Of a DNA stretch of 64,000 nucleotides, positions 54,191-64,000 are shown in pieces (position 1 is the first letter of the stretch; each line of letters begins with the position of its first letter). Both the position numbers and the translations under genes were made by a program. Under the pieces are notes generated by a model. It had not been told where the DNA came from, did not search any database, and was given only the letters and a program-made list of their open reading frames with translations. The DNA is from Polyodon spathula. Taxonomy: Eukaryota; Chordata; Actinopteri; Acipenseriformes; Polyodontidae. The stretch is from positions 32,196,446 through 32,260,445 of the forward strand of contig NC_054536.1 of NCBI RefSeq assembly GCF_017654505.1, in the 5' to 3' direction.

Positions 54191-56495
54191 TAAACAATTT
54201 TTTTTTTAATAAGAAAATAAAAAATAGTGAGTGACTGACTTTATTTTATAAATTATTTATGTAGTATTTTTTTTAAATGATATTAATACAACTCAGAATA
54301 TTTGTTTCATGTTTATTTTTTTGTTTCAGTTTCATTCTCATTTTTAAACATTTTCTAGTTTCTATTGTTTATGTTTATTTTTTTTATTTTTTCGTTTTAG
54401 TATATATGTGGTCAGTGAATGCTGTATGGAAATGAAGGTGTAGCTAACTCAGGTCACGTTCACGTTCTATTGGCTCCCACATCTGACTCGAAATCATACA
54501 CATCAAATCATATTGCAGCAGGACTGAGGAAACAATACGCTTCTCCAACATGACTGGATAAGACATATGTCAATAAACCGAGATCTGATCATGTGAACAC
54601 AGTCCCTGCCAGGCAGTGCAATGCACAAGAGAGAGAGAGAGAGAGAGAGAAAAAAAACATACGAGCATGAGAGCGAATGCCCTAGAGCTGTAAATAGTTT
54701 TCCATGATAAATAGCGGGACTTTCTTCCAATGCCTCGAGACGCAGGACATTTGTGAGTAAATCCGGACTGTCCTGACCATATTGGCACTGTTGGCCTGTA
54801 TATAATATTGAATTGGGAATGTATATGTAAGTATGAAGTATATAGTAAACATGAATATGGAAAGTGATACAGTATTTGCCTTTCATGATATTTCGACCTA
54901 CTGTCTCAATCTTTCCAATTTCCCCAAGTATCAATGTAGACAGCAATAGAATTTTGTCAATGATAACAAATAGCAGCTTCAGCGCAATTAAGCCATTGCT
55001 CAGGAATTGATGCCATTATCCAAAAATGTAGCAACTCTTCCAAGTCCAGTATATAAATAAATGCTTCAAAATATGGAAAGGCGGCTCATTTCAATGAATG
55101 TCTACTGAAGACTGATGTGACCTCCGCTCAGAAACTAAAAATTTGAAAAATGCATCATATCAGAGTTAATATATTGATGGCGAAAGAACTGGAGCAAGTC
55201 ATCTCAGGTTCAGAACTGATGAACAGTCTAAATATTGTAGGAGGAATCAACGTCATGGTCTTCAAAGGGCCTGTGACTCAGCTGCATTTACAATGGCTAA
55301 CTCCTACAGTGTTCCATATAGCCAACACTCGCACAGCACAGTGCAGCCCCTTTCTGTAGTCTAAACCTACACCATGTTAATGCAAAGATGAAACAAAATA
55401 GAATCTTCATGTTTCTGAATACTGTTACTTCAGCACAGTGGTTATGACCACTGAATAAATGCAATTTAAACAAACTATCATAATTAAAAGGTATTTAAAA
55501 TGTGCACTAATGACAAAAATAAAAAACTAAAACAAAAATTACTGATTAACAAGTAAAATCCTTAGTGACATGGATGTTTCTCAGCACTTCAGGATGGGGT
55601 ATGTCACAATGTCAGCAATTACGCAAATTAGCAAAGTTCACACAGATTGATTTGCAGTGATAATGAGCTCCCAAAAAAACTAAGTGAGGGAAGTGTTTTT
55701 TCATGCGTGGAGTTTTGTGGGAGGTTATTGGCGAGATGAGACATAGCAATAAAAGGAGTTATCCAGACCATCGGTTTTATATATTTCAGTGCCAGCAATA
55801 ATGAATGCATCAAAAATGACAAAAAAGTGTCAGTTTTTAAAATAAACATAAAAAACATATTAGCTAAAGCTTTGTGAATTGAATCCAGATGAAGGTACTT
55901 CAAATTACTAACATTTGATGACACTATAAAGAGAGGTTCAAGAATATAGACTTCAGTCTGCCATTTCGTGTACAAGTTATTATTTTAATTTTTATTGACA
56001 TTTCTTTTTGAAGATAGTATAAAAGGTATATGTGTGCTGGCATTTGTGTGCCACAGTCTCAAAAGAGTCTCTTTTCTTCAAATCATCATTCGCATAAGTA
56101 AATAGCTTTGAGAATGTTGCCCTTTTTTTGCATTTCTCAGGTCAGTTGTCACATAATAACACTGCAGAAATAACTGTTTCATTGAAAAATAAAAATCCAG
56201 ATTAATGTGTCCAATAGATAAGAGACTGGGTGTAGGGACACAATAAAAAGAGCTGCTATTTTTGAGTATTTAGTTCAGAAGAAAATTAGTGCCAGCTTCC
56301 TCCAGGAGACACACAGATGATTATAATCAGACAGACTGGGTCAGTGAGTGGGAGGGGACAGCCTTTCTCAGCCATGGCTCTAATTTTAGTGCATGAGTAG
56401 CCATTTTATTATCCAAATATTTTAGTCCAGATTCTTTCAAAGTAACAGAAGTAATTGAAGGACATTTATTAACGGTTTATCATTTTATCAATGCT
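54191..56495. other. Unassigned sequence
   Basis: A 22-bp GA microsatellite is at 54629-54650. No transposon ends, exons or RNA genes were recognised. The frames of 147 codons (54503-54946) and 115 codons (55628-55975) on the minus strand lack known motifs. Confidence 0.5.
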
Positions 56496-57190
56496 TTATT
56501 TATTATCAGTCTGAGGACTGTTCTGAGGACAGTCCCCAGCCAACATAGGATAGGACAGCTCAGAGCCCCACAGGGAGTAGGAGTCTGGGGATGGAGGGGG
56601 CCCTGCCATATCTGCACCCAGGTAGCAGAGTATCATGTCCGCAATGTCTATGAAGGAAGCTGGGTGGTGTTGCCTTTCCCAGGCCTCCCATAGCTCCCCA
56701 TCTCTGGCCCACAGCATATTTACCATCATTGCGATGGTCTCATTGGGCTCCTCCCTCATGGATGCTGGAGCTGGCCCCTGCTTCTTTGCCTTCTTCCAGG
56801 AACTGCCGCCACTCCTCTTCTTTCTCCTTGGAACCAGCAGTTCCACCTCCTGCCATGGAGGGGGCTGGTCAGGTGCTATGTGCCCGACCTCACCAACAAC
56901 AAAGCACCAAGTTCAAATCCACTCCTCTGCAGACTCCACTCACCCCAGTAAAGAGGGGGTCCTTGTAGGGGCACACGTCTGGGAGGTACCCATACTCCAG
57001 GCGGGCGAGGCACCATGGAGCTACTCCTTCCTTCAATTCCCTCTGGCAGTTATGCCACGGTTCCATTTCTTTCTCCCGTCCCATTTCCTCCTCCCCCCCC
57101 CCCAAGAAAAACACCACAAAACTCCTTTTAAACAAAAAAATCTGTGTCCCCACATTACTGTTTCTGGCCTGCGTAGTGAAGGTGCTGTTT
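56496..57190 (-). pseudogene. gag of an LTR retrotransposon, 5' part
   Basis: It follows the LTR and primer site directly. The first block reads LARLEYGYLPDVCPYKDPLF and GVCRGVDLNLVL (about 57030-56895). A degraded knuckle-like VVGEVGHIAPDQ spans the frame change near 56880. The second block is a clean 116-codon frame (56846-56496) with PRRKKRSGGSSWKKAKKQG, then WARDGELWEAWERQHHPASF and MILCYLGADMAGPPPSPDSY. The basic stretch could bind RNA. The frame ends with a stop at 56496, and no protease or polymerase follows, so the element is truncated. This is a gag by position and by resemblance to fish elements recalled from memory. Confidence 0.6.
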
Positions 57191-57208
57191 CCCACTTCTT
57201 TGACACCA
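57191..57208 (-). promoter_or_regulatory. Primer binding site, tRNA-Leu type
   Basis: Two nt after the LTR end (minus strand) stands TGGTGTCAAAGAAGTGGG. The 3' end of tRNA-Leu including CCA gives TGGTGTCAGAAGTGGG as its complement, so the site differs by an inserted AA/G change. Position and TGG start fit a retrotransposon primer binding site. Confidence 0.7.
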
Positions 57209-57210
57209 TT

Positions 57211-57452
57211 TGTCACGGATTGTTCATGTGGTGGCGTTAGATCAGGAACTGAATGACAGAGTTGTGCTGAACAAAACAAACAGCACGTTGGCTAAAATAA
57301 ATAGACAGACAAAACAGACATTGGATGAACCCCAAACAAGTATTGTGCTGGTCCTTCCAGCACAAGTAGCAATTCTTATTTTTAGTTTTTATTTCTCCGC
57401 TCTCTCTCTCCCCCATTCTCCACTGCGAACACACCAACCCCCAAGTGAGTGA

Positions 57453-57523
<71 letters not shown>

Positions 57524-57755
57524 CAGGATTCAATTACTAATTTGTGCACTCCCCGCGCTCACATACTATTACATATTTTATCTGCACATGAAGTGATTGT
57601 GCAATCCTCATACCTAAATACAAATATACAGTTTACTTCACTCGTGCTACATAGCCCACATTATACCCCATGCACCAGTATATATACACCAAGAACAACA
57701 CACCACATACAACATAAAACACCAAATCAGCACAAGGGTGGGGCACCCTGCCACA
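57211..57755 (-). mobile_element. 5' LTR of a retrotransposon, minus orientation
   Basis: Read on the minus strand it begins TGTGGCAGGGTGCCCC, has a TATA-like stretch (GTGTATATATACTGG) within 80 nt, contains AATAAA near its 3' part and ends AATCCGTGACA. It is directly followed by a primer site and gag. Its first half matches the solo LTR at 62858-63458 (for example TGCACATGAAGTG and GCAATCC). An AT microsatellite (57456-57522) has expanded inside. No matching duplication is seen outside, as expected if the 3' LTR has been lost. Confidence 0.82.
57456..57522. repeat. (AT)n(GT)n microsatellite inside the LTR
   Basis: About 30 AT units plus a few GT units. The related solo LTR at 62858 has no such tract, so the expansion came after the copies separated. 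Confidence 0.96.
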
Positions 57756-57799
57756 ATCCTATGTGCCTCTGCAACAGTACAGCGTTGAATGTGATGTAG

Positions 57800-57975
57800 C
57801 ATTCACATCTTGATTTTGTGCAGTCTGTCTTCACACAGCGTCAACATCAGGATTTATAATTTCCCAAATAGTGCCATCCTTCCCAGTCTCCTGAATGCCT
57901 GTTCGTGCTGATGATGCAGCTGGAGTCGCTGTCCTTGGTACTGCTTCATCCCTACGTGTTGCTATAACTGTTTAA
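57800..57975 (-). pseudogene. Possible piggyBac-like transposase fragment
   Basis: One minus-strand frame reads RRDEAVPRTATPAASSARTG, then IQETGKDGTIWEIINPDVDA. A G-x-D/N-G-T-x-W motif is common just before the core of piggyBac transposases (PGBD4-like). The frame ends after about 45 codons. It lies beside a TTAA site (58006) and a TTAA-flanked foldback, which fits a piggyBac neighbourhood. Confidence 0.4.
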
Positions 57976-58005
57976 ATAACATACCTCTAATTGTTATTTT
58001 CATTG

Positions 58006-58343
58006 TTAACATTCTTACAACGTTTTACACTTAGAACTTTAAAGTCTGTTTCAAAGCTCTTTTCAAAATGTACAATCTAGTACACTGATGGTATAAGGAT
58101 TATAGCCCTCACTGTCAAACAGGTAACACGGCAATGACAATCCATGATGTGGTATGGAACAGAAAGCCAGACCACTTGTTATGTTTTCTTTGTTTGTTTG
58201 TTTTTTGTTTTGTTTTTTAATCACTTTTCACACAGTAATTTAAAGGACAGCTCTCAAACCCCAATGCACTAGAGCGGACATTTTGAAAAGAGCTTTGAAA
58301 CAGACTTTAAAGTTATAAGTGTAAAAAGTTGTCAGGATGTTAA
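58006..58343. mobile_element. TTAA-flanked foldback MITE (piggyBac-type site)
   Basis: TTAA stands at 58006-58009 and 58340-58343. Inside, the arms CATTCTTACAACGTTTTACA with ACTTTAAAGTCTGTTTCAAA and GCTCTTTTCAAAATGTACAA (58010-58087) pair with the inverted right arm (about 58266-58339). The arms are about 75 nt and roughly 85% matched. The loop is about 180 bp and holds a TTTGTTTG-rich run. TTAA duplications and no coding point to a piggyBac-type non-autonomous element. It abuts the broken end of the Tc1 at 58345. Confidence 0.75.
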
Positions 58344-58344
58344 C

Positions 58345-59346
58345 ATCCTTCCTTCAGTTGTAACAAGATGCCCAGTCCCTGCTGATGAGAGGCATCCTCA
58401 CAGCATGATGCTGCCACCACCATACTTCACTGTAGGGATGGTGTGTCTTGAGGCATGGGCAGTGTTAGGTTTGCGCCACACATAGTGCTTTGAGTTTTTG
58501 CCAAACTCTATCTTGGACTCATCTGACCACAAAACCTTTTCCCACATCACAGCTTGGTCACTGTCATGCTTTCTGGCAAACTCCAGACGTGCTTTCAGAT
58601 GGTACTTTTTGAGTAACGTTTTCTTTCTTGCCACCCTCCCATACAGGCCAGTGTTATGCAGAGCTCTTGATATAGCTGACTGGTGCACCATTACTCCACT
58701 CTCAGCGACTGAACTCTGCAGCTCCTTCAAAGTGATTGTTGGCCTCTCTGTGGCTTCTCTCACAAGTTGAGAGCTGAGTTTTGAGGGACGGCCTTTTCTT
58801 GGCAGTGCCTGGGTGGTGTGATGCAGCATCCACTTCCTGATTATTGATCCAACTGTGCTCATTGGGATATCCAAACACTTAGATATTATTTTGTACCCTT
58901 TCCCTAATCTATGCATTTGTATTACTTTATCTCTAACTTCTGTAGAATGCTCTTTGGTCTTCATTTTCCTTCAGATTTACAGCCTTACCAATGATCCTTC
59001 AACATTGGGGTTTTTATCCAGAAAATGTGACAGCAACTTTAATGGTTCATAGGTGGAGGCCAATGGTAAGGTAATTGTGTCCTCGTTAGGGCAATTTCTT
59101 TCATCAGTGCAAACTGGGAGCTTCCACAGCACAGGGGTTGAATACTTATGCAAGCAAGATATTTCAGTTTTTTATTTTTCTTAAAAATATTTCCCAACAT
59201 AAAACCAATGTCACCTTACAATAATTGATTCTGAGTTTCAGTGTTTCAAAATGAAATATCGAACAGAACAAAATTTCAATGTGCCATTAGTAATTCAGTA
59301 ATATGAGAGAATTGGTCAGGGGTCTGAATACTTTTGCAAGCCACTG
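58345..59346 (-). mobile_element. Tc1-like transposon, 3' end lost
   Basis: The outer end at 59320-59346, read inward on the minus strand, is CAGTGGCTTGCAAAAGTATT, the typical Tc1 terminus, followed outside by TA (59347-59348). The transposase runs leftward and stops being recognisable at 58345, where the TTAA-flanked foldback begins. About a third of the element with the other inverted repeat is missing. Confidence 0.88.
58398..58964 (-). pseudogene. Tc1 transposase, N-terminal half, nearly intact
   Basis: 188 codons remain open. Residues 10-60 form the first helix-turn-helix (VIQMHRLGKGYKIISKCLDI, STVGSIIRKW), the GRPSKL hook lies at about 58-63, and the second helix-turn-helix is at 70-110 (TITLKELQSSV, ISRALHNTGLYGR). 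The linker RKKTLLKKYHLKARLEFARK leads to the first catalytic aspartate, D148, in KVLWSDESKIEFG. The frame ends after GGGSIML at a TGA where tryptophan is expected (MLWGCFS in the family). A further 20 codons of homology follow (SSAGTGHL). The remaining two catalytic residues are absent, so it is inactive. Confidence 0.92.
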
Positions 59347-59348
59347 TA

Positions 59349-60117
59349 TATGTTCCGACTGCTGTGTTTCAGGTATCCAGCATGTTGAGCTAATGAGCTC
59401 TTGTGTTGCAAAATGACATTCCAGTGTGGTAGAAACCCAGTTACCAAACTGTTACCAAACCCGCTGCAGAGGATCTACAATGGAGGCCAAACAGATTTCA
59501 GGAAGTTTCAAAATCAGACAATGTTCCTTATTTAGCCAAGCAGACTATTGTGTGTTGGAAAAGTTTTGACACAACACATACAAGTAATTGTGGTTACTAG
59601 CATTGCAACACTTTTTATGTGTGGCAGGTATGCATTTAGTGCATGAGGCTCACACAGTTGACCATCTATGATGGCTGCGCATGCAATAAGCCCTCCTTGT
59701 CTGGTTAAAAAAAATTATACATATATATTCTACAACAAGTTTACTGCACTGTGTTTACTTTTCTTATTAAACAGCTGCAGAAGGGCTTTTGTACATTTTT
59801 TAAAAACCTTTTCTTTCATATGCCTTCAATTTTGTACACTGCAGCTTTATATATACGTATTTCAAATTTCAAGCTTCTTGGACCACAACATATTGTTACA
59901 TAATCCTAAGCAACGTTAAAACAATATTTACTTGAAAAGTAAGACATGTTGAAAAGAGTTTACTTTCTGTATACTATGTAGGACTGACATTAATGGTAGG
60001 ACGTGGGAGCAAGAATGATGATGTTTGTGGTAAGCACGAGAGATCATAAAAACACTAAAAAGCCAGTGATGCTCAGGAAACCAGCGCTTCAATAACATCT
60101 TGGAAAATAGAATTGGG
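59349..60117. other. Unassigned sequence
   Basis: No recognised features. AT-rich, with short runs only. Confidence 0.5.
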
Positions 60118-61300
60118 AAAGGATCGGTCTTTTGCTTAAAACACAAACATGTACCACAGGTTATCATTTAAGAGCAGAGATGAGTCATTTATTTTTTTTC
60201 AACCGGATAAATAAAATATGTATAGCAAAAAATATATATATTTTAATACTCAAACGTGTTATTGGATTTACATTCACGACATCGCACAAGTAAGCTTCCA
60301 ATGATTATTATACATGTGGAGTTTGTAAAACAAACAAAAAGATTTCTTCACTACCTAAGAAAAATGGAATACTGTTACATCTTGTTTAAGCAAAACTACA
60401 TTGATAATAAGTAGGCTATTCTGCTGCAGTCGCGGATCTGTGCTTGTTTTATTTGAGACATTGCTCGTGTTCTTATAGCTCAGATTTCCGTAGTTGTGCA
60501 CAGTGCTGCACAGAATCTCGGAGTTGCACAGTAGACGTCACTCAACACCCACAGAAGTATGTGCAGATTCTGCATAGCCCAGCGAAGCTTTGAAATGTTA
60601 TTGTGGGAGGCTGGCTGCGGCTCTGAACCAAAGAGAAGAGTCAAAGATCACGAGTGGCCTGCTAATCGTAATGCAAATAACCATTAAAACTATTGCTGCC
60701 ACCTTGTTACCAGAGACAAACAACATTTTATCATTATACATTGAAGCTGTGAACAACGTGTCAATGCGATATTAAATAAATAAATAATTTAAACAAACAT
60801 AATGTACTAAATTCATGATAAGTGATGTATAATTTTAAAATAAAGTTAATGTTAATCTGTTACATTAAACTGACTGTTGATAATCCAGACAAATGTAAAT
60901 ATAGCACGTTGAAGATGTGTGCTCTGCTGCAAGGTTTGGAGAAGGCGTTTCTCTAAAAGCTACGTGTGACATCAGAAAGACAGCAGCCAAGAGCAGCTGG
61001 CACAGCCAGCTCTGGGTAACAGAACACAGCAATTGAAACATGTATTCTGTGTCATTGACAGTTTTCTTCAAAACCATTATCAAAATACAGTATCAGTTCA
61101 CAAAAAGATCTTCCTCAGACACTTTGTTAAGGCTGCAAGTACCAGCACTTGATTTAGAAGAAGCATGTTTGCAGTTGAAAAATGCATTAACCATTGTATA
61201 ACCGAATTACGATAATTACAGTTTATAATAAAATGAATGGTATTAATACCGTAATGTACCTAAACCATGGTAAACTGAAAAACCGGTATAGCGTCCAATC
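60118..61300 (+). repeat. Interspersed repeat family R1, copy B
   Basis: It shares its left 80 bp and right 300 bp with copy A (18617-19120), same orientation. The right end reads ACCATGGTAAACTGAAAAAC then CGGTATAGCGTCCAATCCCT. Read inward on the other strand this is AGGGATTGGACGCTATACC, reminiscent of hAT termini of TAGGGx type. The 850-bp middle has no counterpart in copy A and no known coding. A hAT-derived non-autonomous element is the best guess. Confidence 0.65.
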
Positions 61301-62857
61301 CCTACTGCAGACAATCCAATAAGTATTAACTAGTGTAAAGCTTCCCCATTTTATGACAGAAAATAGAACTAAAAAGAAAAAAATATGTCTTAAACAATCT
61401 GATTATTTTCATTTTTGCAACCCTAATTGATTTCTTTAACATGATTGAGGATTAAGGGAGAATGAGTCCTATACATTCTGTCATGATCCAGACCAGGATT
61501 TAAGATATTAATAAGCAAAGCATTGTGGCAGTATACTAAGGATCACCATCATGCACAGGTGAGTAAACAGTGCAATTAAGAGCCTCCCTATGGGATAATT
61601 GTGAGCCCATACATACAAACATACACCATTAGTTTATGTTACACAATATTTATATAGAGATGGTTTATCATATAGAGATGGTTTATCAACCATTATTTAT
61701 CAACTGGACTTTCATAAATGCAATATGCATTGTATTTCTTGTTCATGTTTGAGGTCACTGTTTGTATGCACAGTATGTGTGACTCAAACAGCTCCTGTAT
61801 GAGTGTATGAGTTGTTTTTATTCCTGACGTATGAATTCACATGGATGTACAATACAGTAAAACAAGAAGGGAGCCAGGATTATCCACTCCTTGTGTACAG
61901 TATGGAAGCCCTGAAGCCAAAGCTCTCAAAAGAGCTTCCTGGCTCGCCTTGCTTTCTTTCACATTTCCCAGCTCCATCTTTGATACACTTGAAATCCTGT
62001 GAAGTGGCCTAGAGACAGCATCTCCCACACAAGACGTGACTGGATCTAGCAGCCATGAACCATCTCCCTGCTTCCAGCTTGCATGGGAAAAGCACAGCAG
62101 AGGCAATTTAACTAATGAATGAATAATAAAAGATTTATTGCACATTACCTGCCTGTGGGGTTACAGCGTTGTGTGTCTAGCAATCAGCTCAGCTGCAGCA
62201 GCTTAAGGGACACAGCAGCCAAACAGCATCATGTGACCTATCCCACCTGCTATCCTTTGTGTGCATGTGATGCCACAGTCAACAGTGTGGAACTCTGGGA
62301 AATGTAGTCTAACATTCTGTAGAAATTGTTGCAAGCTAGCAGCCATGCTTAAGGAAGAATTTTAAATCAGAGTACTAGGCAAATAACATCAGTGGGAGTG
62401 AGCTTTATCCACACAATTGAGATTTGAAATGAATTTATCAGGTGGAGAAACAGTTCCATTCACCTATACAATTAGATTGATTTTGTTTGAGTAAAATAAA
62501 ACTGCATTTGATGAATATTCTTTTAGGTTATACAGCAGTTTTTTAAGCAGTAGCCTAGAGATGCAAGGAATACCCTCATCCTAGAACACACCTACTAATG
62601 CATTCCCATCATGACACAGAAATATATCTACTTTAAAACATGGTCTCAGAAGTATATGAAATAACTACAATATGTTTTGTTTTATTTTAAAACAGCTGTT
62701 CTGAACTGAGCTATGACAGCATCCCTTATGCATGCTCTATGCTGGTACATATGCTGGGCAGAGATACAAACTAAAAGGAAGAAACTGCACACAGGATGAA
62801 ACAGATGTCCCCATTGTTCCCTGAATTACTGGTGCGAGCAACTCAAATATAGGTACT
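61301..62857. other. Unassigned sequence
   Basis: A short tandem (ATATAGAGATGGTTTATCA, twice) is at 61653-61690. TTTTTGCAACCCTAATT at 61414-61430 could be another hAT-type end. No exon or RNA gene was seen. Confidence 0.45.
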
Positions 62858-63458
62858 TGTCACAAAGACGGCCGGAGTGGGTGACGTCAGATCAGAGCCA
62901 GGAAATAAATAACAAGAGAGGTGGTGTTTGGTGAAGCTGAGTGAATGGTCTCGCTCAGCATTTAATGAATGAACAGACAGACAGAAAATAAACGGTTGCA
63001 ACAAAAACAGGACACGGCACATTCGCCAAAAAAACAGACAAACTAAACGGACTAAACAAAACACGGTGAGCAGATATTTTACTACTACGACTACGACTAC
63101 TATTATTATTCGTATTACCTCCGTCTCCAATCCCACTCTCCACTCACCGAACACACAACCCCGAGTACGTGAAAATATGCTGCTTTTATGCAGCTGTACC
63201 GAGACTCGACTGCTAATCAATCATTCAATTGGAGTCGTGGTACAACTGCACGTGAATTAATAAAATGCAATTCCACATGCTCACATATTATTACTTTTTA
63301 CTTGCACATGAAGTGCTGTGCAATCCTTGTGCCTAAATACACATATACATTTTAAACACTTGTGTTACACAGACCCATTTATATCCTGTGTACCAATGAC
63401 TATACACCAGCATTAACACACTTCACAAAATACACACAGGGGCAGGCATTTTGCTACA
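62858..63458 (-). mobile_element. Solo LTR with perfect 5-bp target duplication
   Basis: The ends are TGTCAC on the left and CTACA on the right. On the minus strand it starts TGTAGCAAAATGCC and ends GTCTTTGTGACA. GTACT stands directly outside both ends (62853-62857 and 63459-63463). A TATA-like GATATAAATGGG lies about 75 nt from its minus-strand start. It matches the 5' LTR at 57211-57755 over the promoter-side half. A 5-bp duplication with TG..CA ends and no internal region indicates recombination between two LTRs. Confidence 0.9.
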
Positions 63459-63895
63459 GTACTTCATTCACTTTATTAATTATATAGGCAGCAGCCAGGA
63501 TAGCACATGTTTTGAAATTGTATTCAAGCATTAAATTACTATTGGTCCATGATGAGATAAGGGAATGGTTTGGTTTGTTTGCATTAGGTATTGGTGGAGA
63601 AGTCAACTCAAGGAAAATAAAGTAAAATATGACAAAAGCCCACAAGCATGACCTTTGTCTCAACTGAAAATTAACTGGAAAATGTTTTGTCTCCAGAATT
63701 TGATGTCAGAGTGATAAAACAGACATTGCTGAGTCAGTCAGACTTTATTGATAAATAAATATAAAACTCTTTCAGAAAAGGAAGCCTATGTCAAGGAGAC
63801 AAAATAATAATAATATTGTAACACAGGATGAAATTATTATCAGAAAAAGAAGGCAGTCTTGACAACAGAGCTCAGTTCAATAGCCGGCAGGCTGT
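63459..63895. other. Unassigned sequence between two LTRs
   Basis: No coding or repeat structure was recognised. It is AT-rich, with a short TAAATAAATATAAA run near 63750. Confidence 0.5.
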
Positions 63896-64000
63896 TGTGG
63901 CAAAGTGGCTAGTAGTGCGCAGGTGTGGATGTGATGCTGTGCAGTAAATAATGTGACCTCACACAGTTCCAAGGTCAAAGGAGATTTTATTTTTTGTTTC
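63896..64000 (-). mobile_element. Start of a second copy of the LTR family at 7613-9163, cut by the window edge
   Basis: TGTGGCAAAGTGGCTAGTAG followed by TGCGCAGGTGT matches the first 30 bp at 7613 with two mismatches. By comparison with that copy, its transcription would run leftward. The rest lies beyond the window. Confidence 0.7.

Noticed and set aside
56635..57240. 201-codon plus-strand frame
   Set aside because: It is antisense to the gag and LTR, whose order and primer site fix the minus strand as coding.
1..64000. CRISPR arrays, operons and tRNA or rRNA genes
   Set aside because: The spaced repeats are microsatellites or transposon ends; no cloverleaf or rRNA core was recognised, and the sequence is vertebrate-like.

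Overview
This looks like a fish nuclear-genome window that is almost entirely non-coding. It is AT-rich, full of transposon remnants of many superfamilies and long dinucleotide microsatellites, and has no prokaryotic-style gene packing. The repeat families (a CR1-like LINE with a characteristic tail, DIRS, Tc1, piggyBac, hAT, and LTR elements with WEEPE-type repetitive gag) suggest a ray-finned fish, perhaps a non-teleost such as a sturgeon or paddlefish. That taxonomic guess is inference from recalled repeat style, not a search result.

The one host gene I can support is on the minus strand: the 5' part of a TSNARE1-like gene (t-SNARE domain-containing protein 1). A first coding exon at 20606-20723 carries the ATG and an N-terminus starting MSYGS. 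A second coding exon at 2250-2327 encodes ATQVSPTELQDVFQETSSN. Both have consensus splice sites and their phases match (phase 1 to phase 1), giving an 18.3-kb intron. The rest of the gene lies to the left of the window. I see no exon for the Harbinger-derived Myb/SANT domain that mammalian TSNARE1 carries between these two segments.

Layout. 1-2.2 kb: MITEs with Tc1/mariner-type ends inside the next TSNARE1 intron. 2.3-20.6 kb: the long TSNARE1 intron, holding an LTR (7.6-9.2 kb), a DIRS tyrosine-recombinase remnant (9.4-11.0), a piggyBac remnant (12.6-13.0), a repeat-rich zinc-knuckle gag (13.3-15.4, minus), a hAT fragment (16.0) and a 734-bp hAT with perfect 8-bp target duplications (19.4-20.2). 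20.7-29 kb: upstream of the start exon, with palindromic MITEs, a complete-ended Tc1 (22.8-23.9) and a solo LTR (25.9-26.5). 29-32.3 kb: PIF/Harbinger and ZMYM1-like hAT pseudogenes. 36-38.4 kb: two gag remnants on the plus strand. 41.8-43.6 kb: the second copy of an unnamed repeat first seen at 26.6-27.9 kb. 46.3-49.3 kb: a 3-kb CR1-like LINE (ORF1 esterase, endonuclease, reverse transcriptase, all decayed). 49.6-54.2 kb: hAT and LINE debris. 56.5-57.8 kb: an LTR with a tRNA-Leu-type primer site and gag. 57.8-59.35 kb: a piggyBac fragment, a TTAA-flanked foldback and a truncated Tc1. 62.9-63.5 kb: a solo LTR with perfect 5-bp duplications. 63.9 kb to the end: the start of another LTR copy.

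I did not find a novel multi-gene system, RNA genes or CRISPR. The points most worth following are the SANT-less exon junction of TSNARE1, the structured mobile elements with exact boundaries, and the gag genes whose C-terminal parts grew by in-frame tandem duplication.
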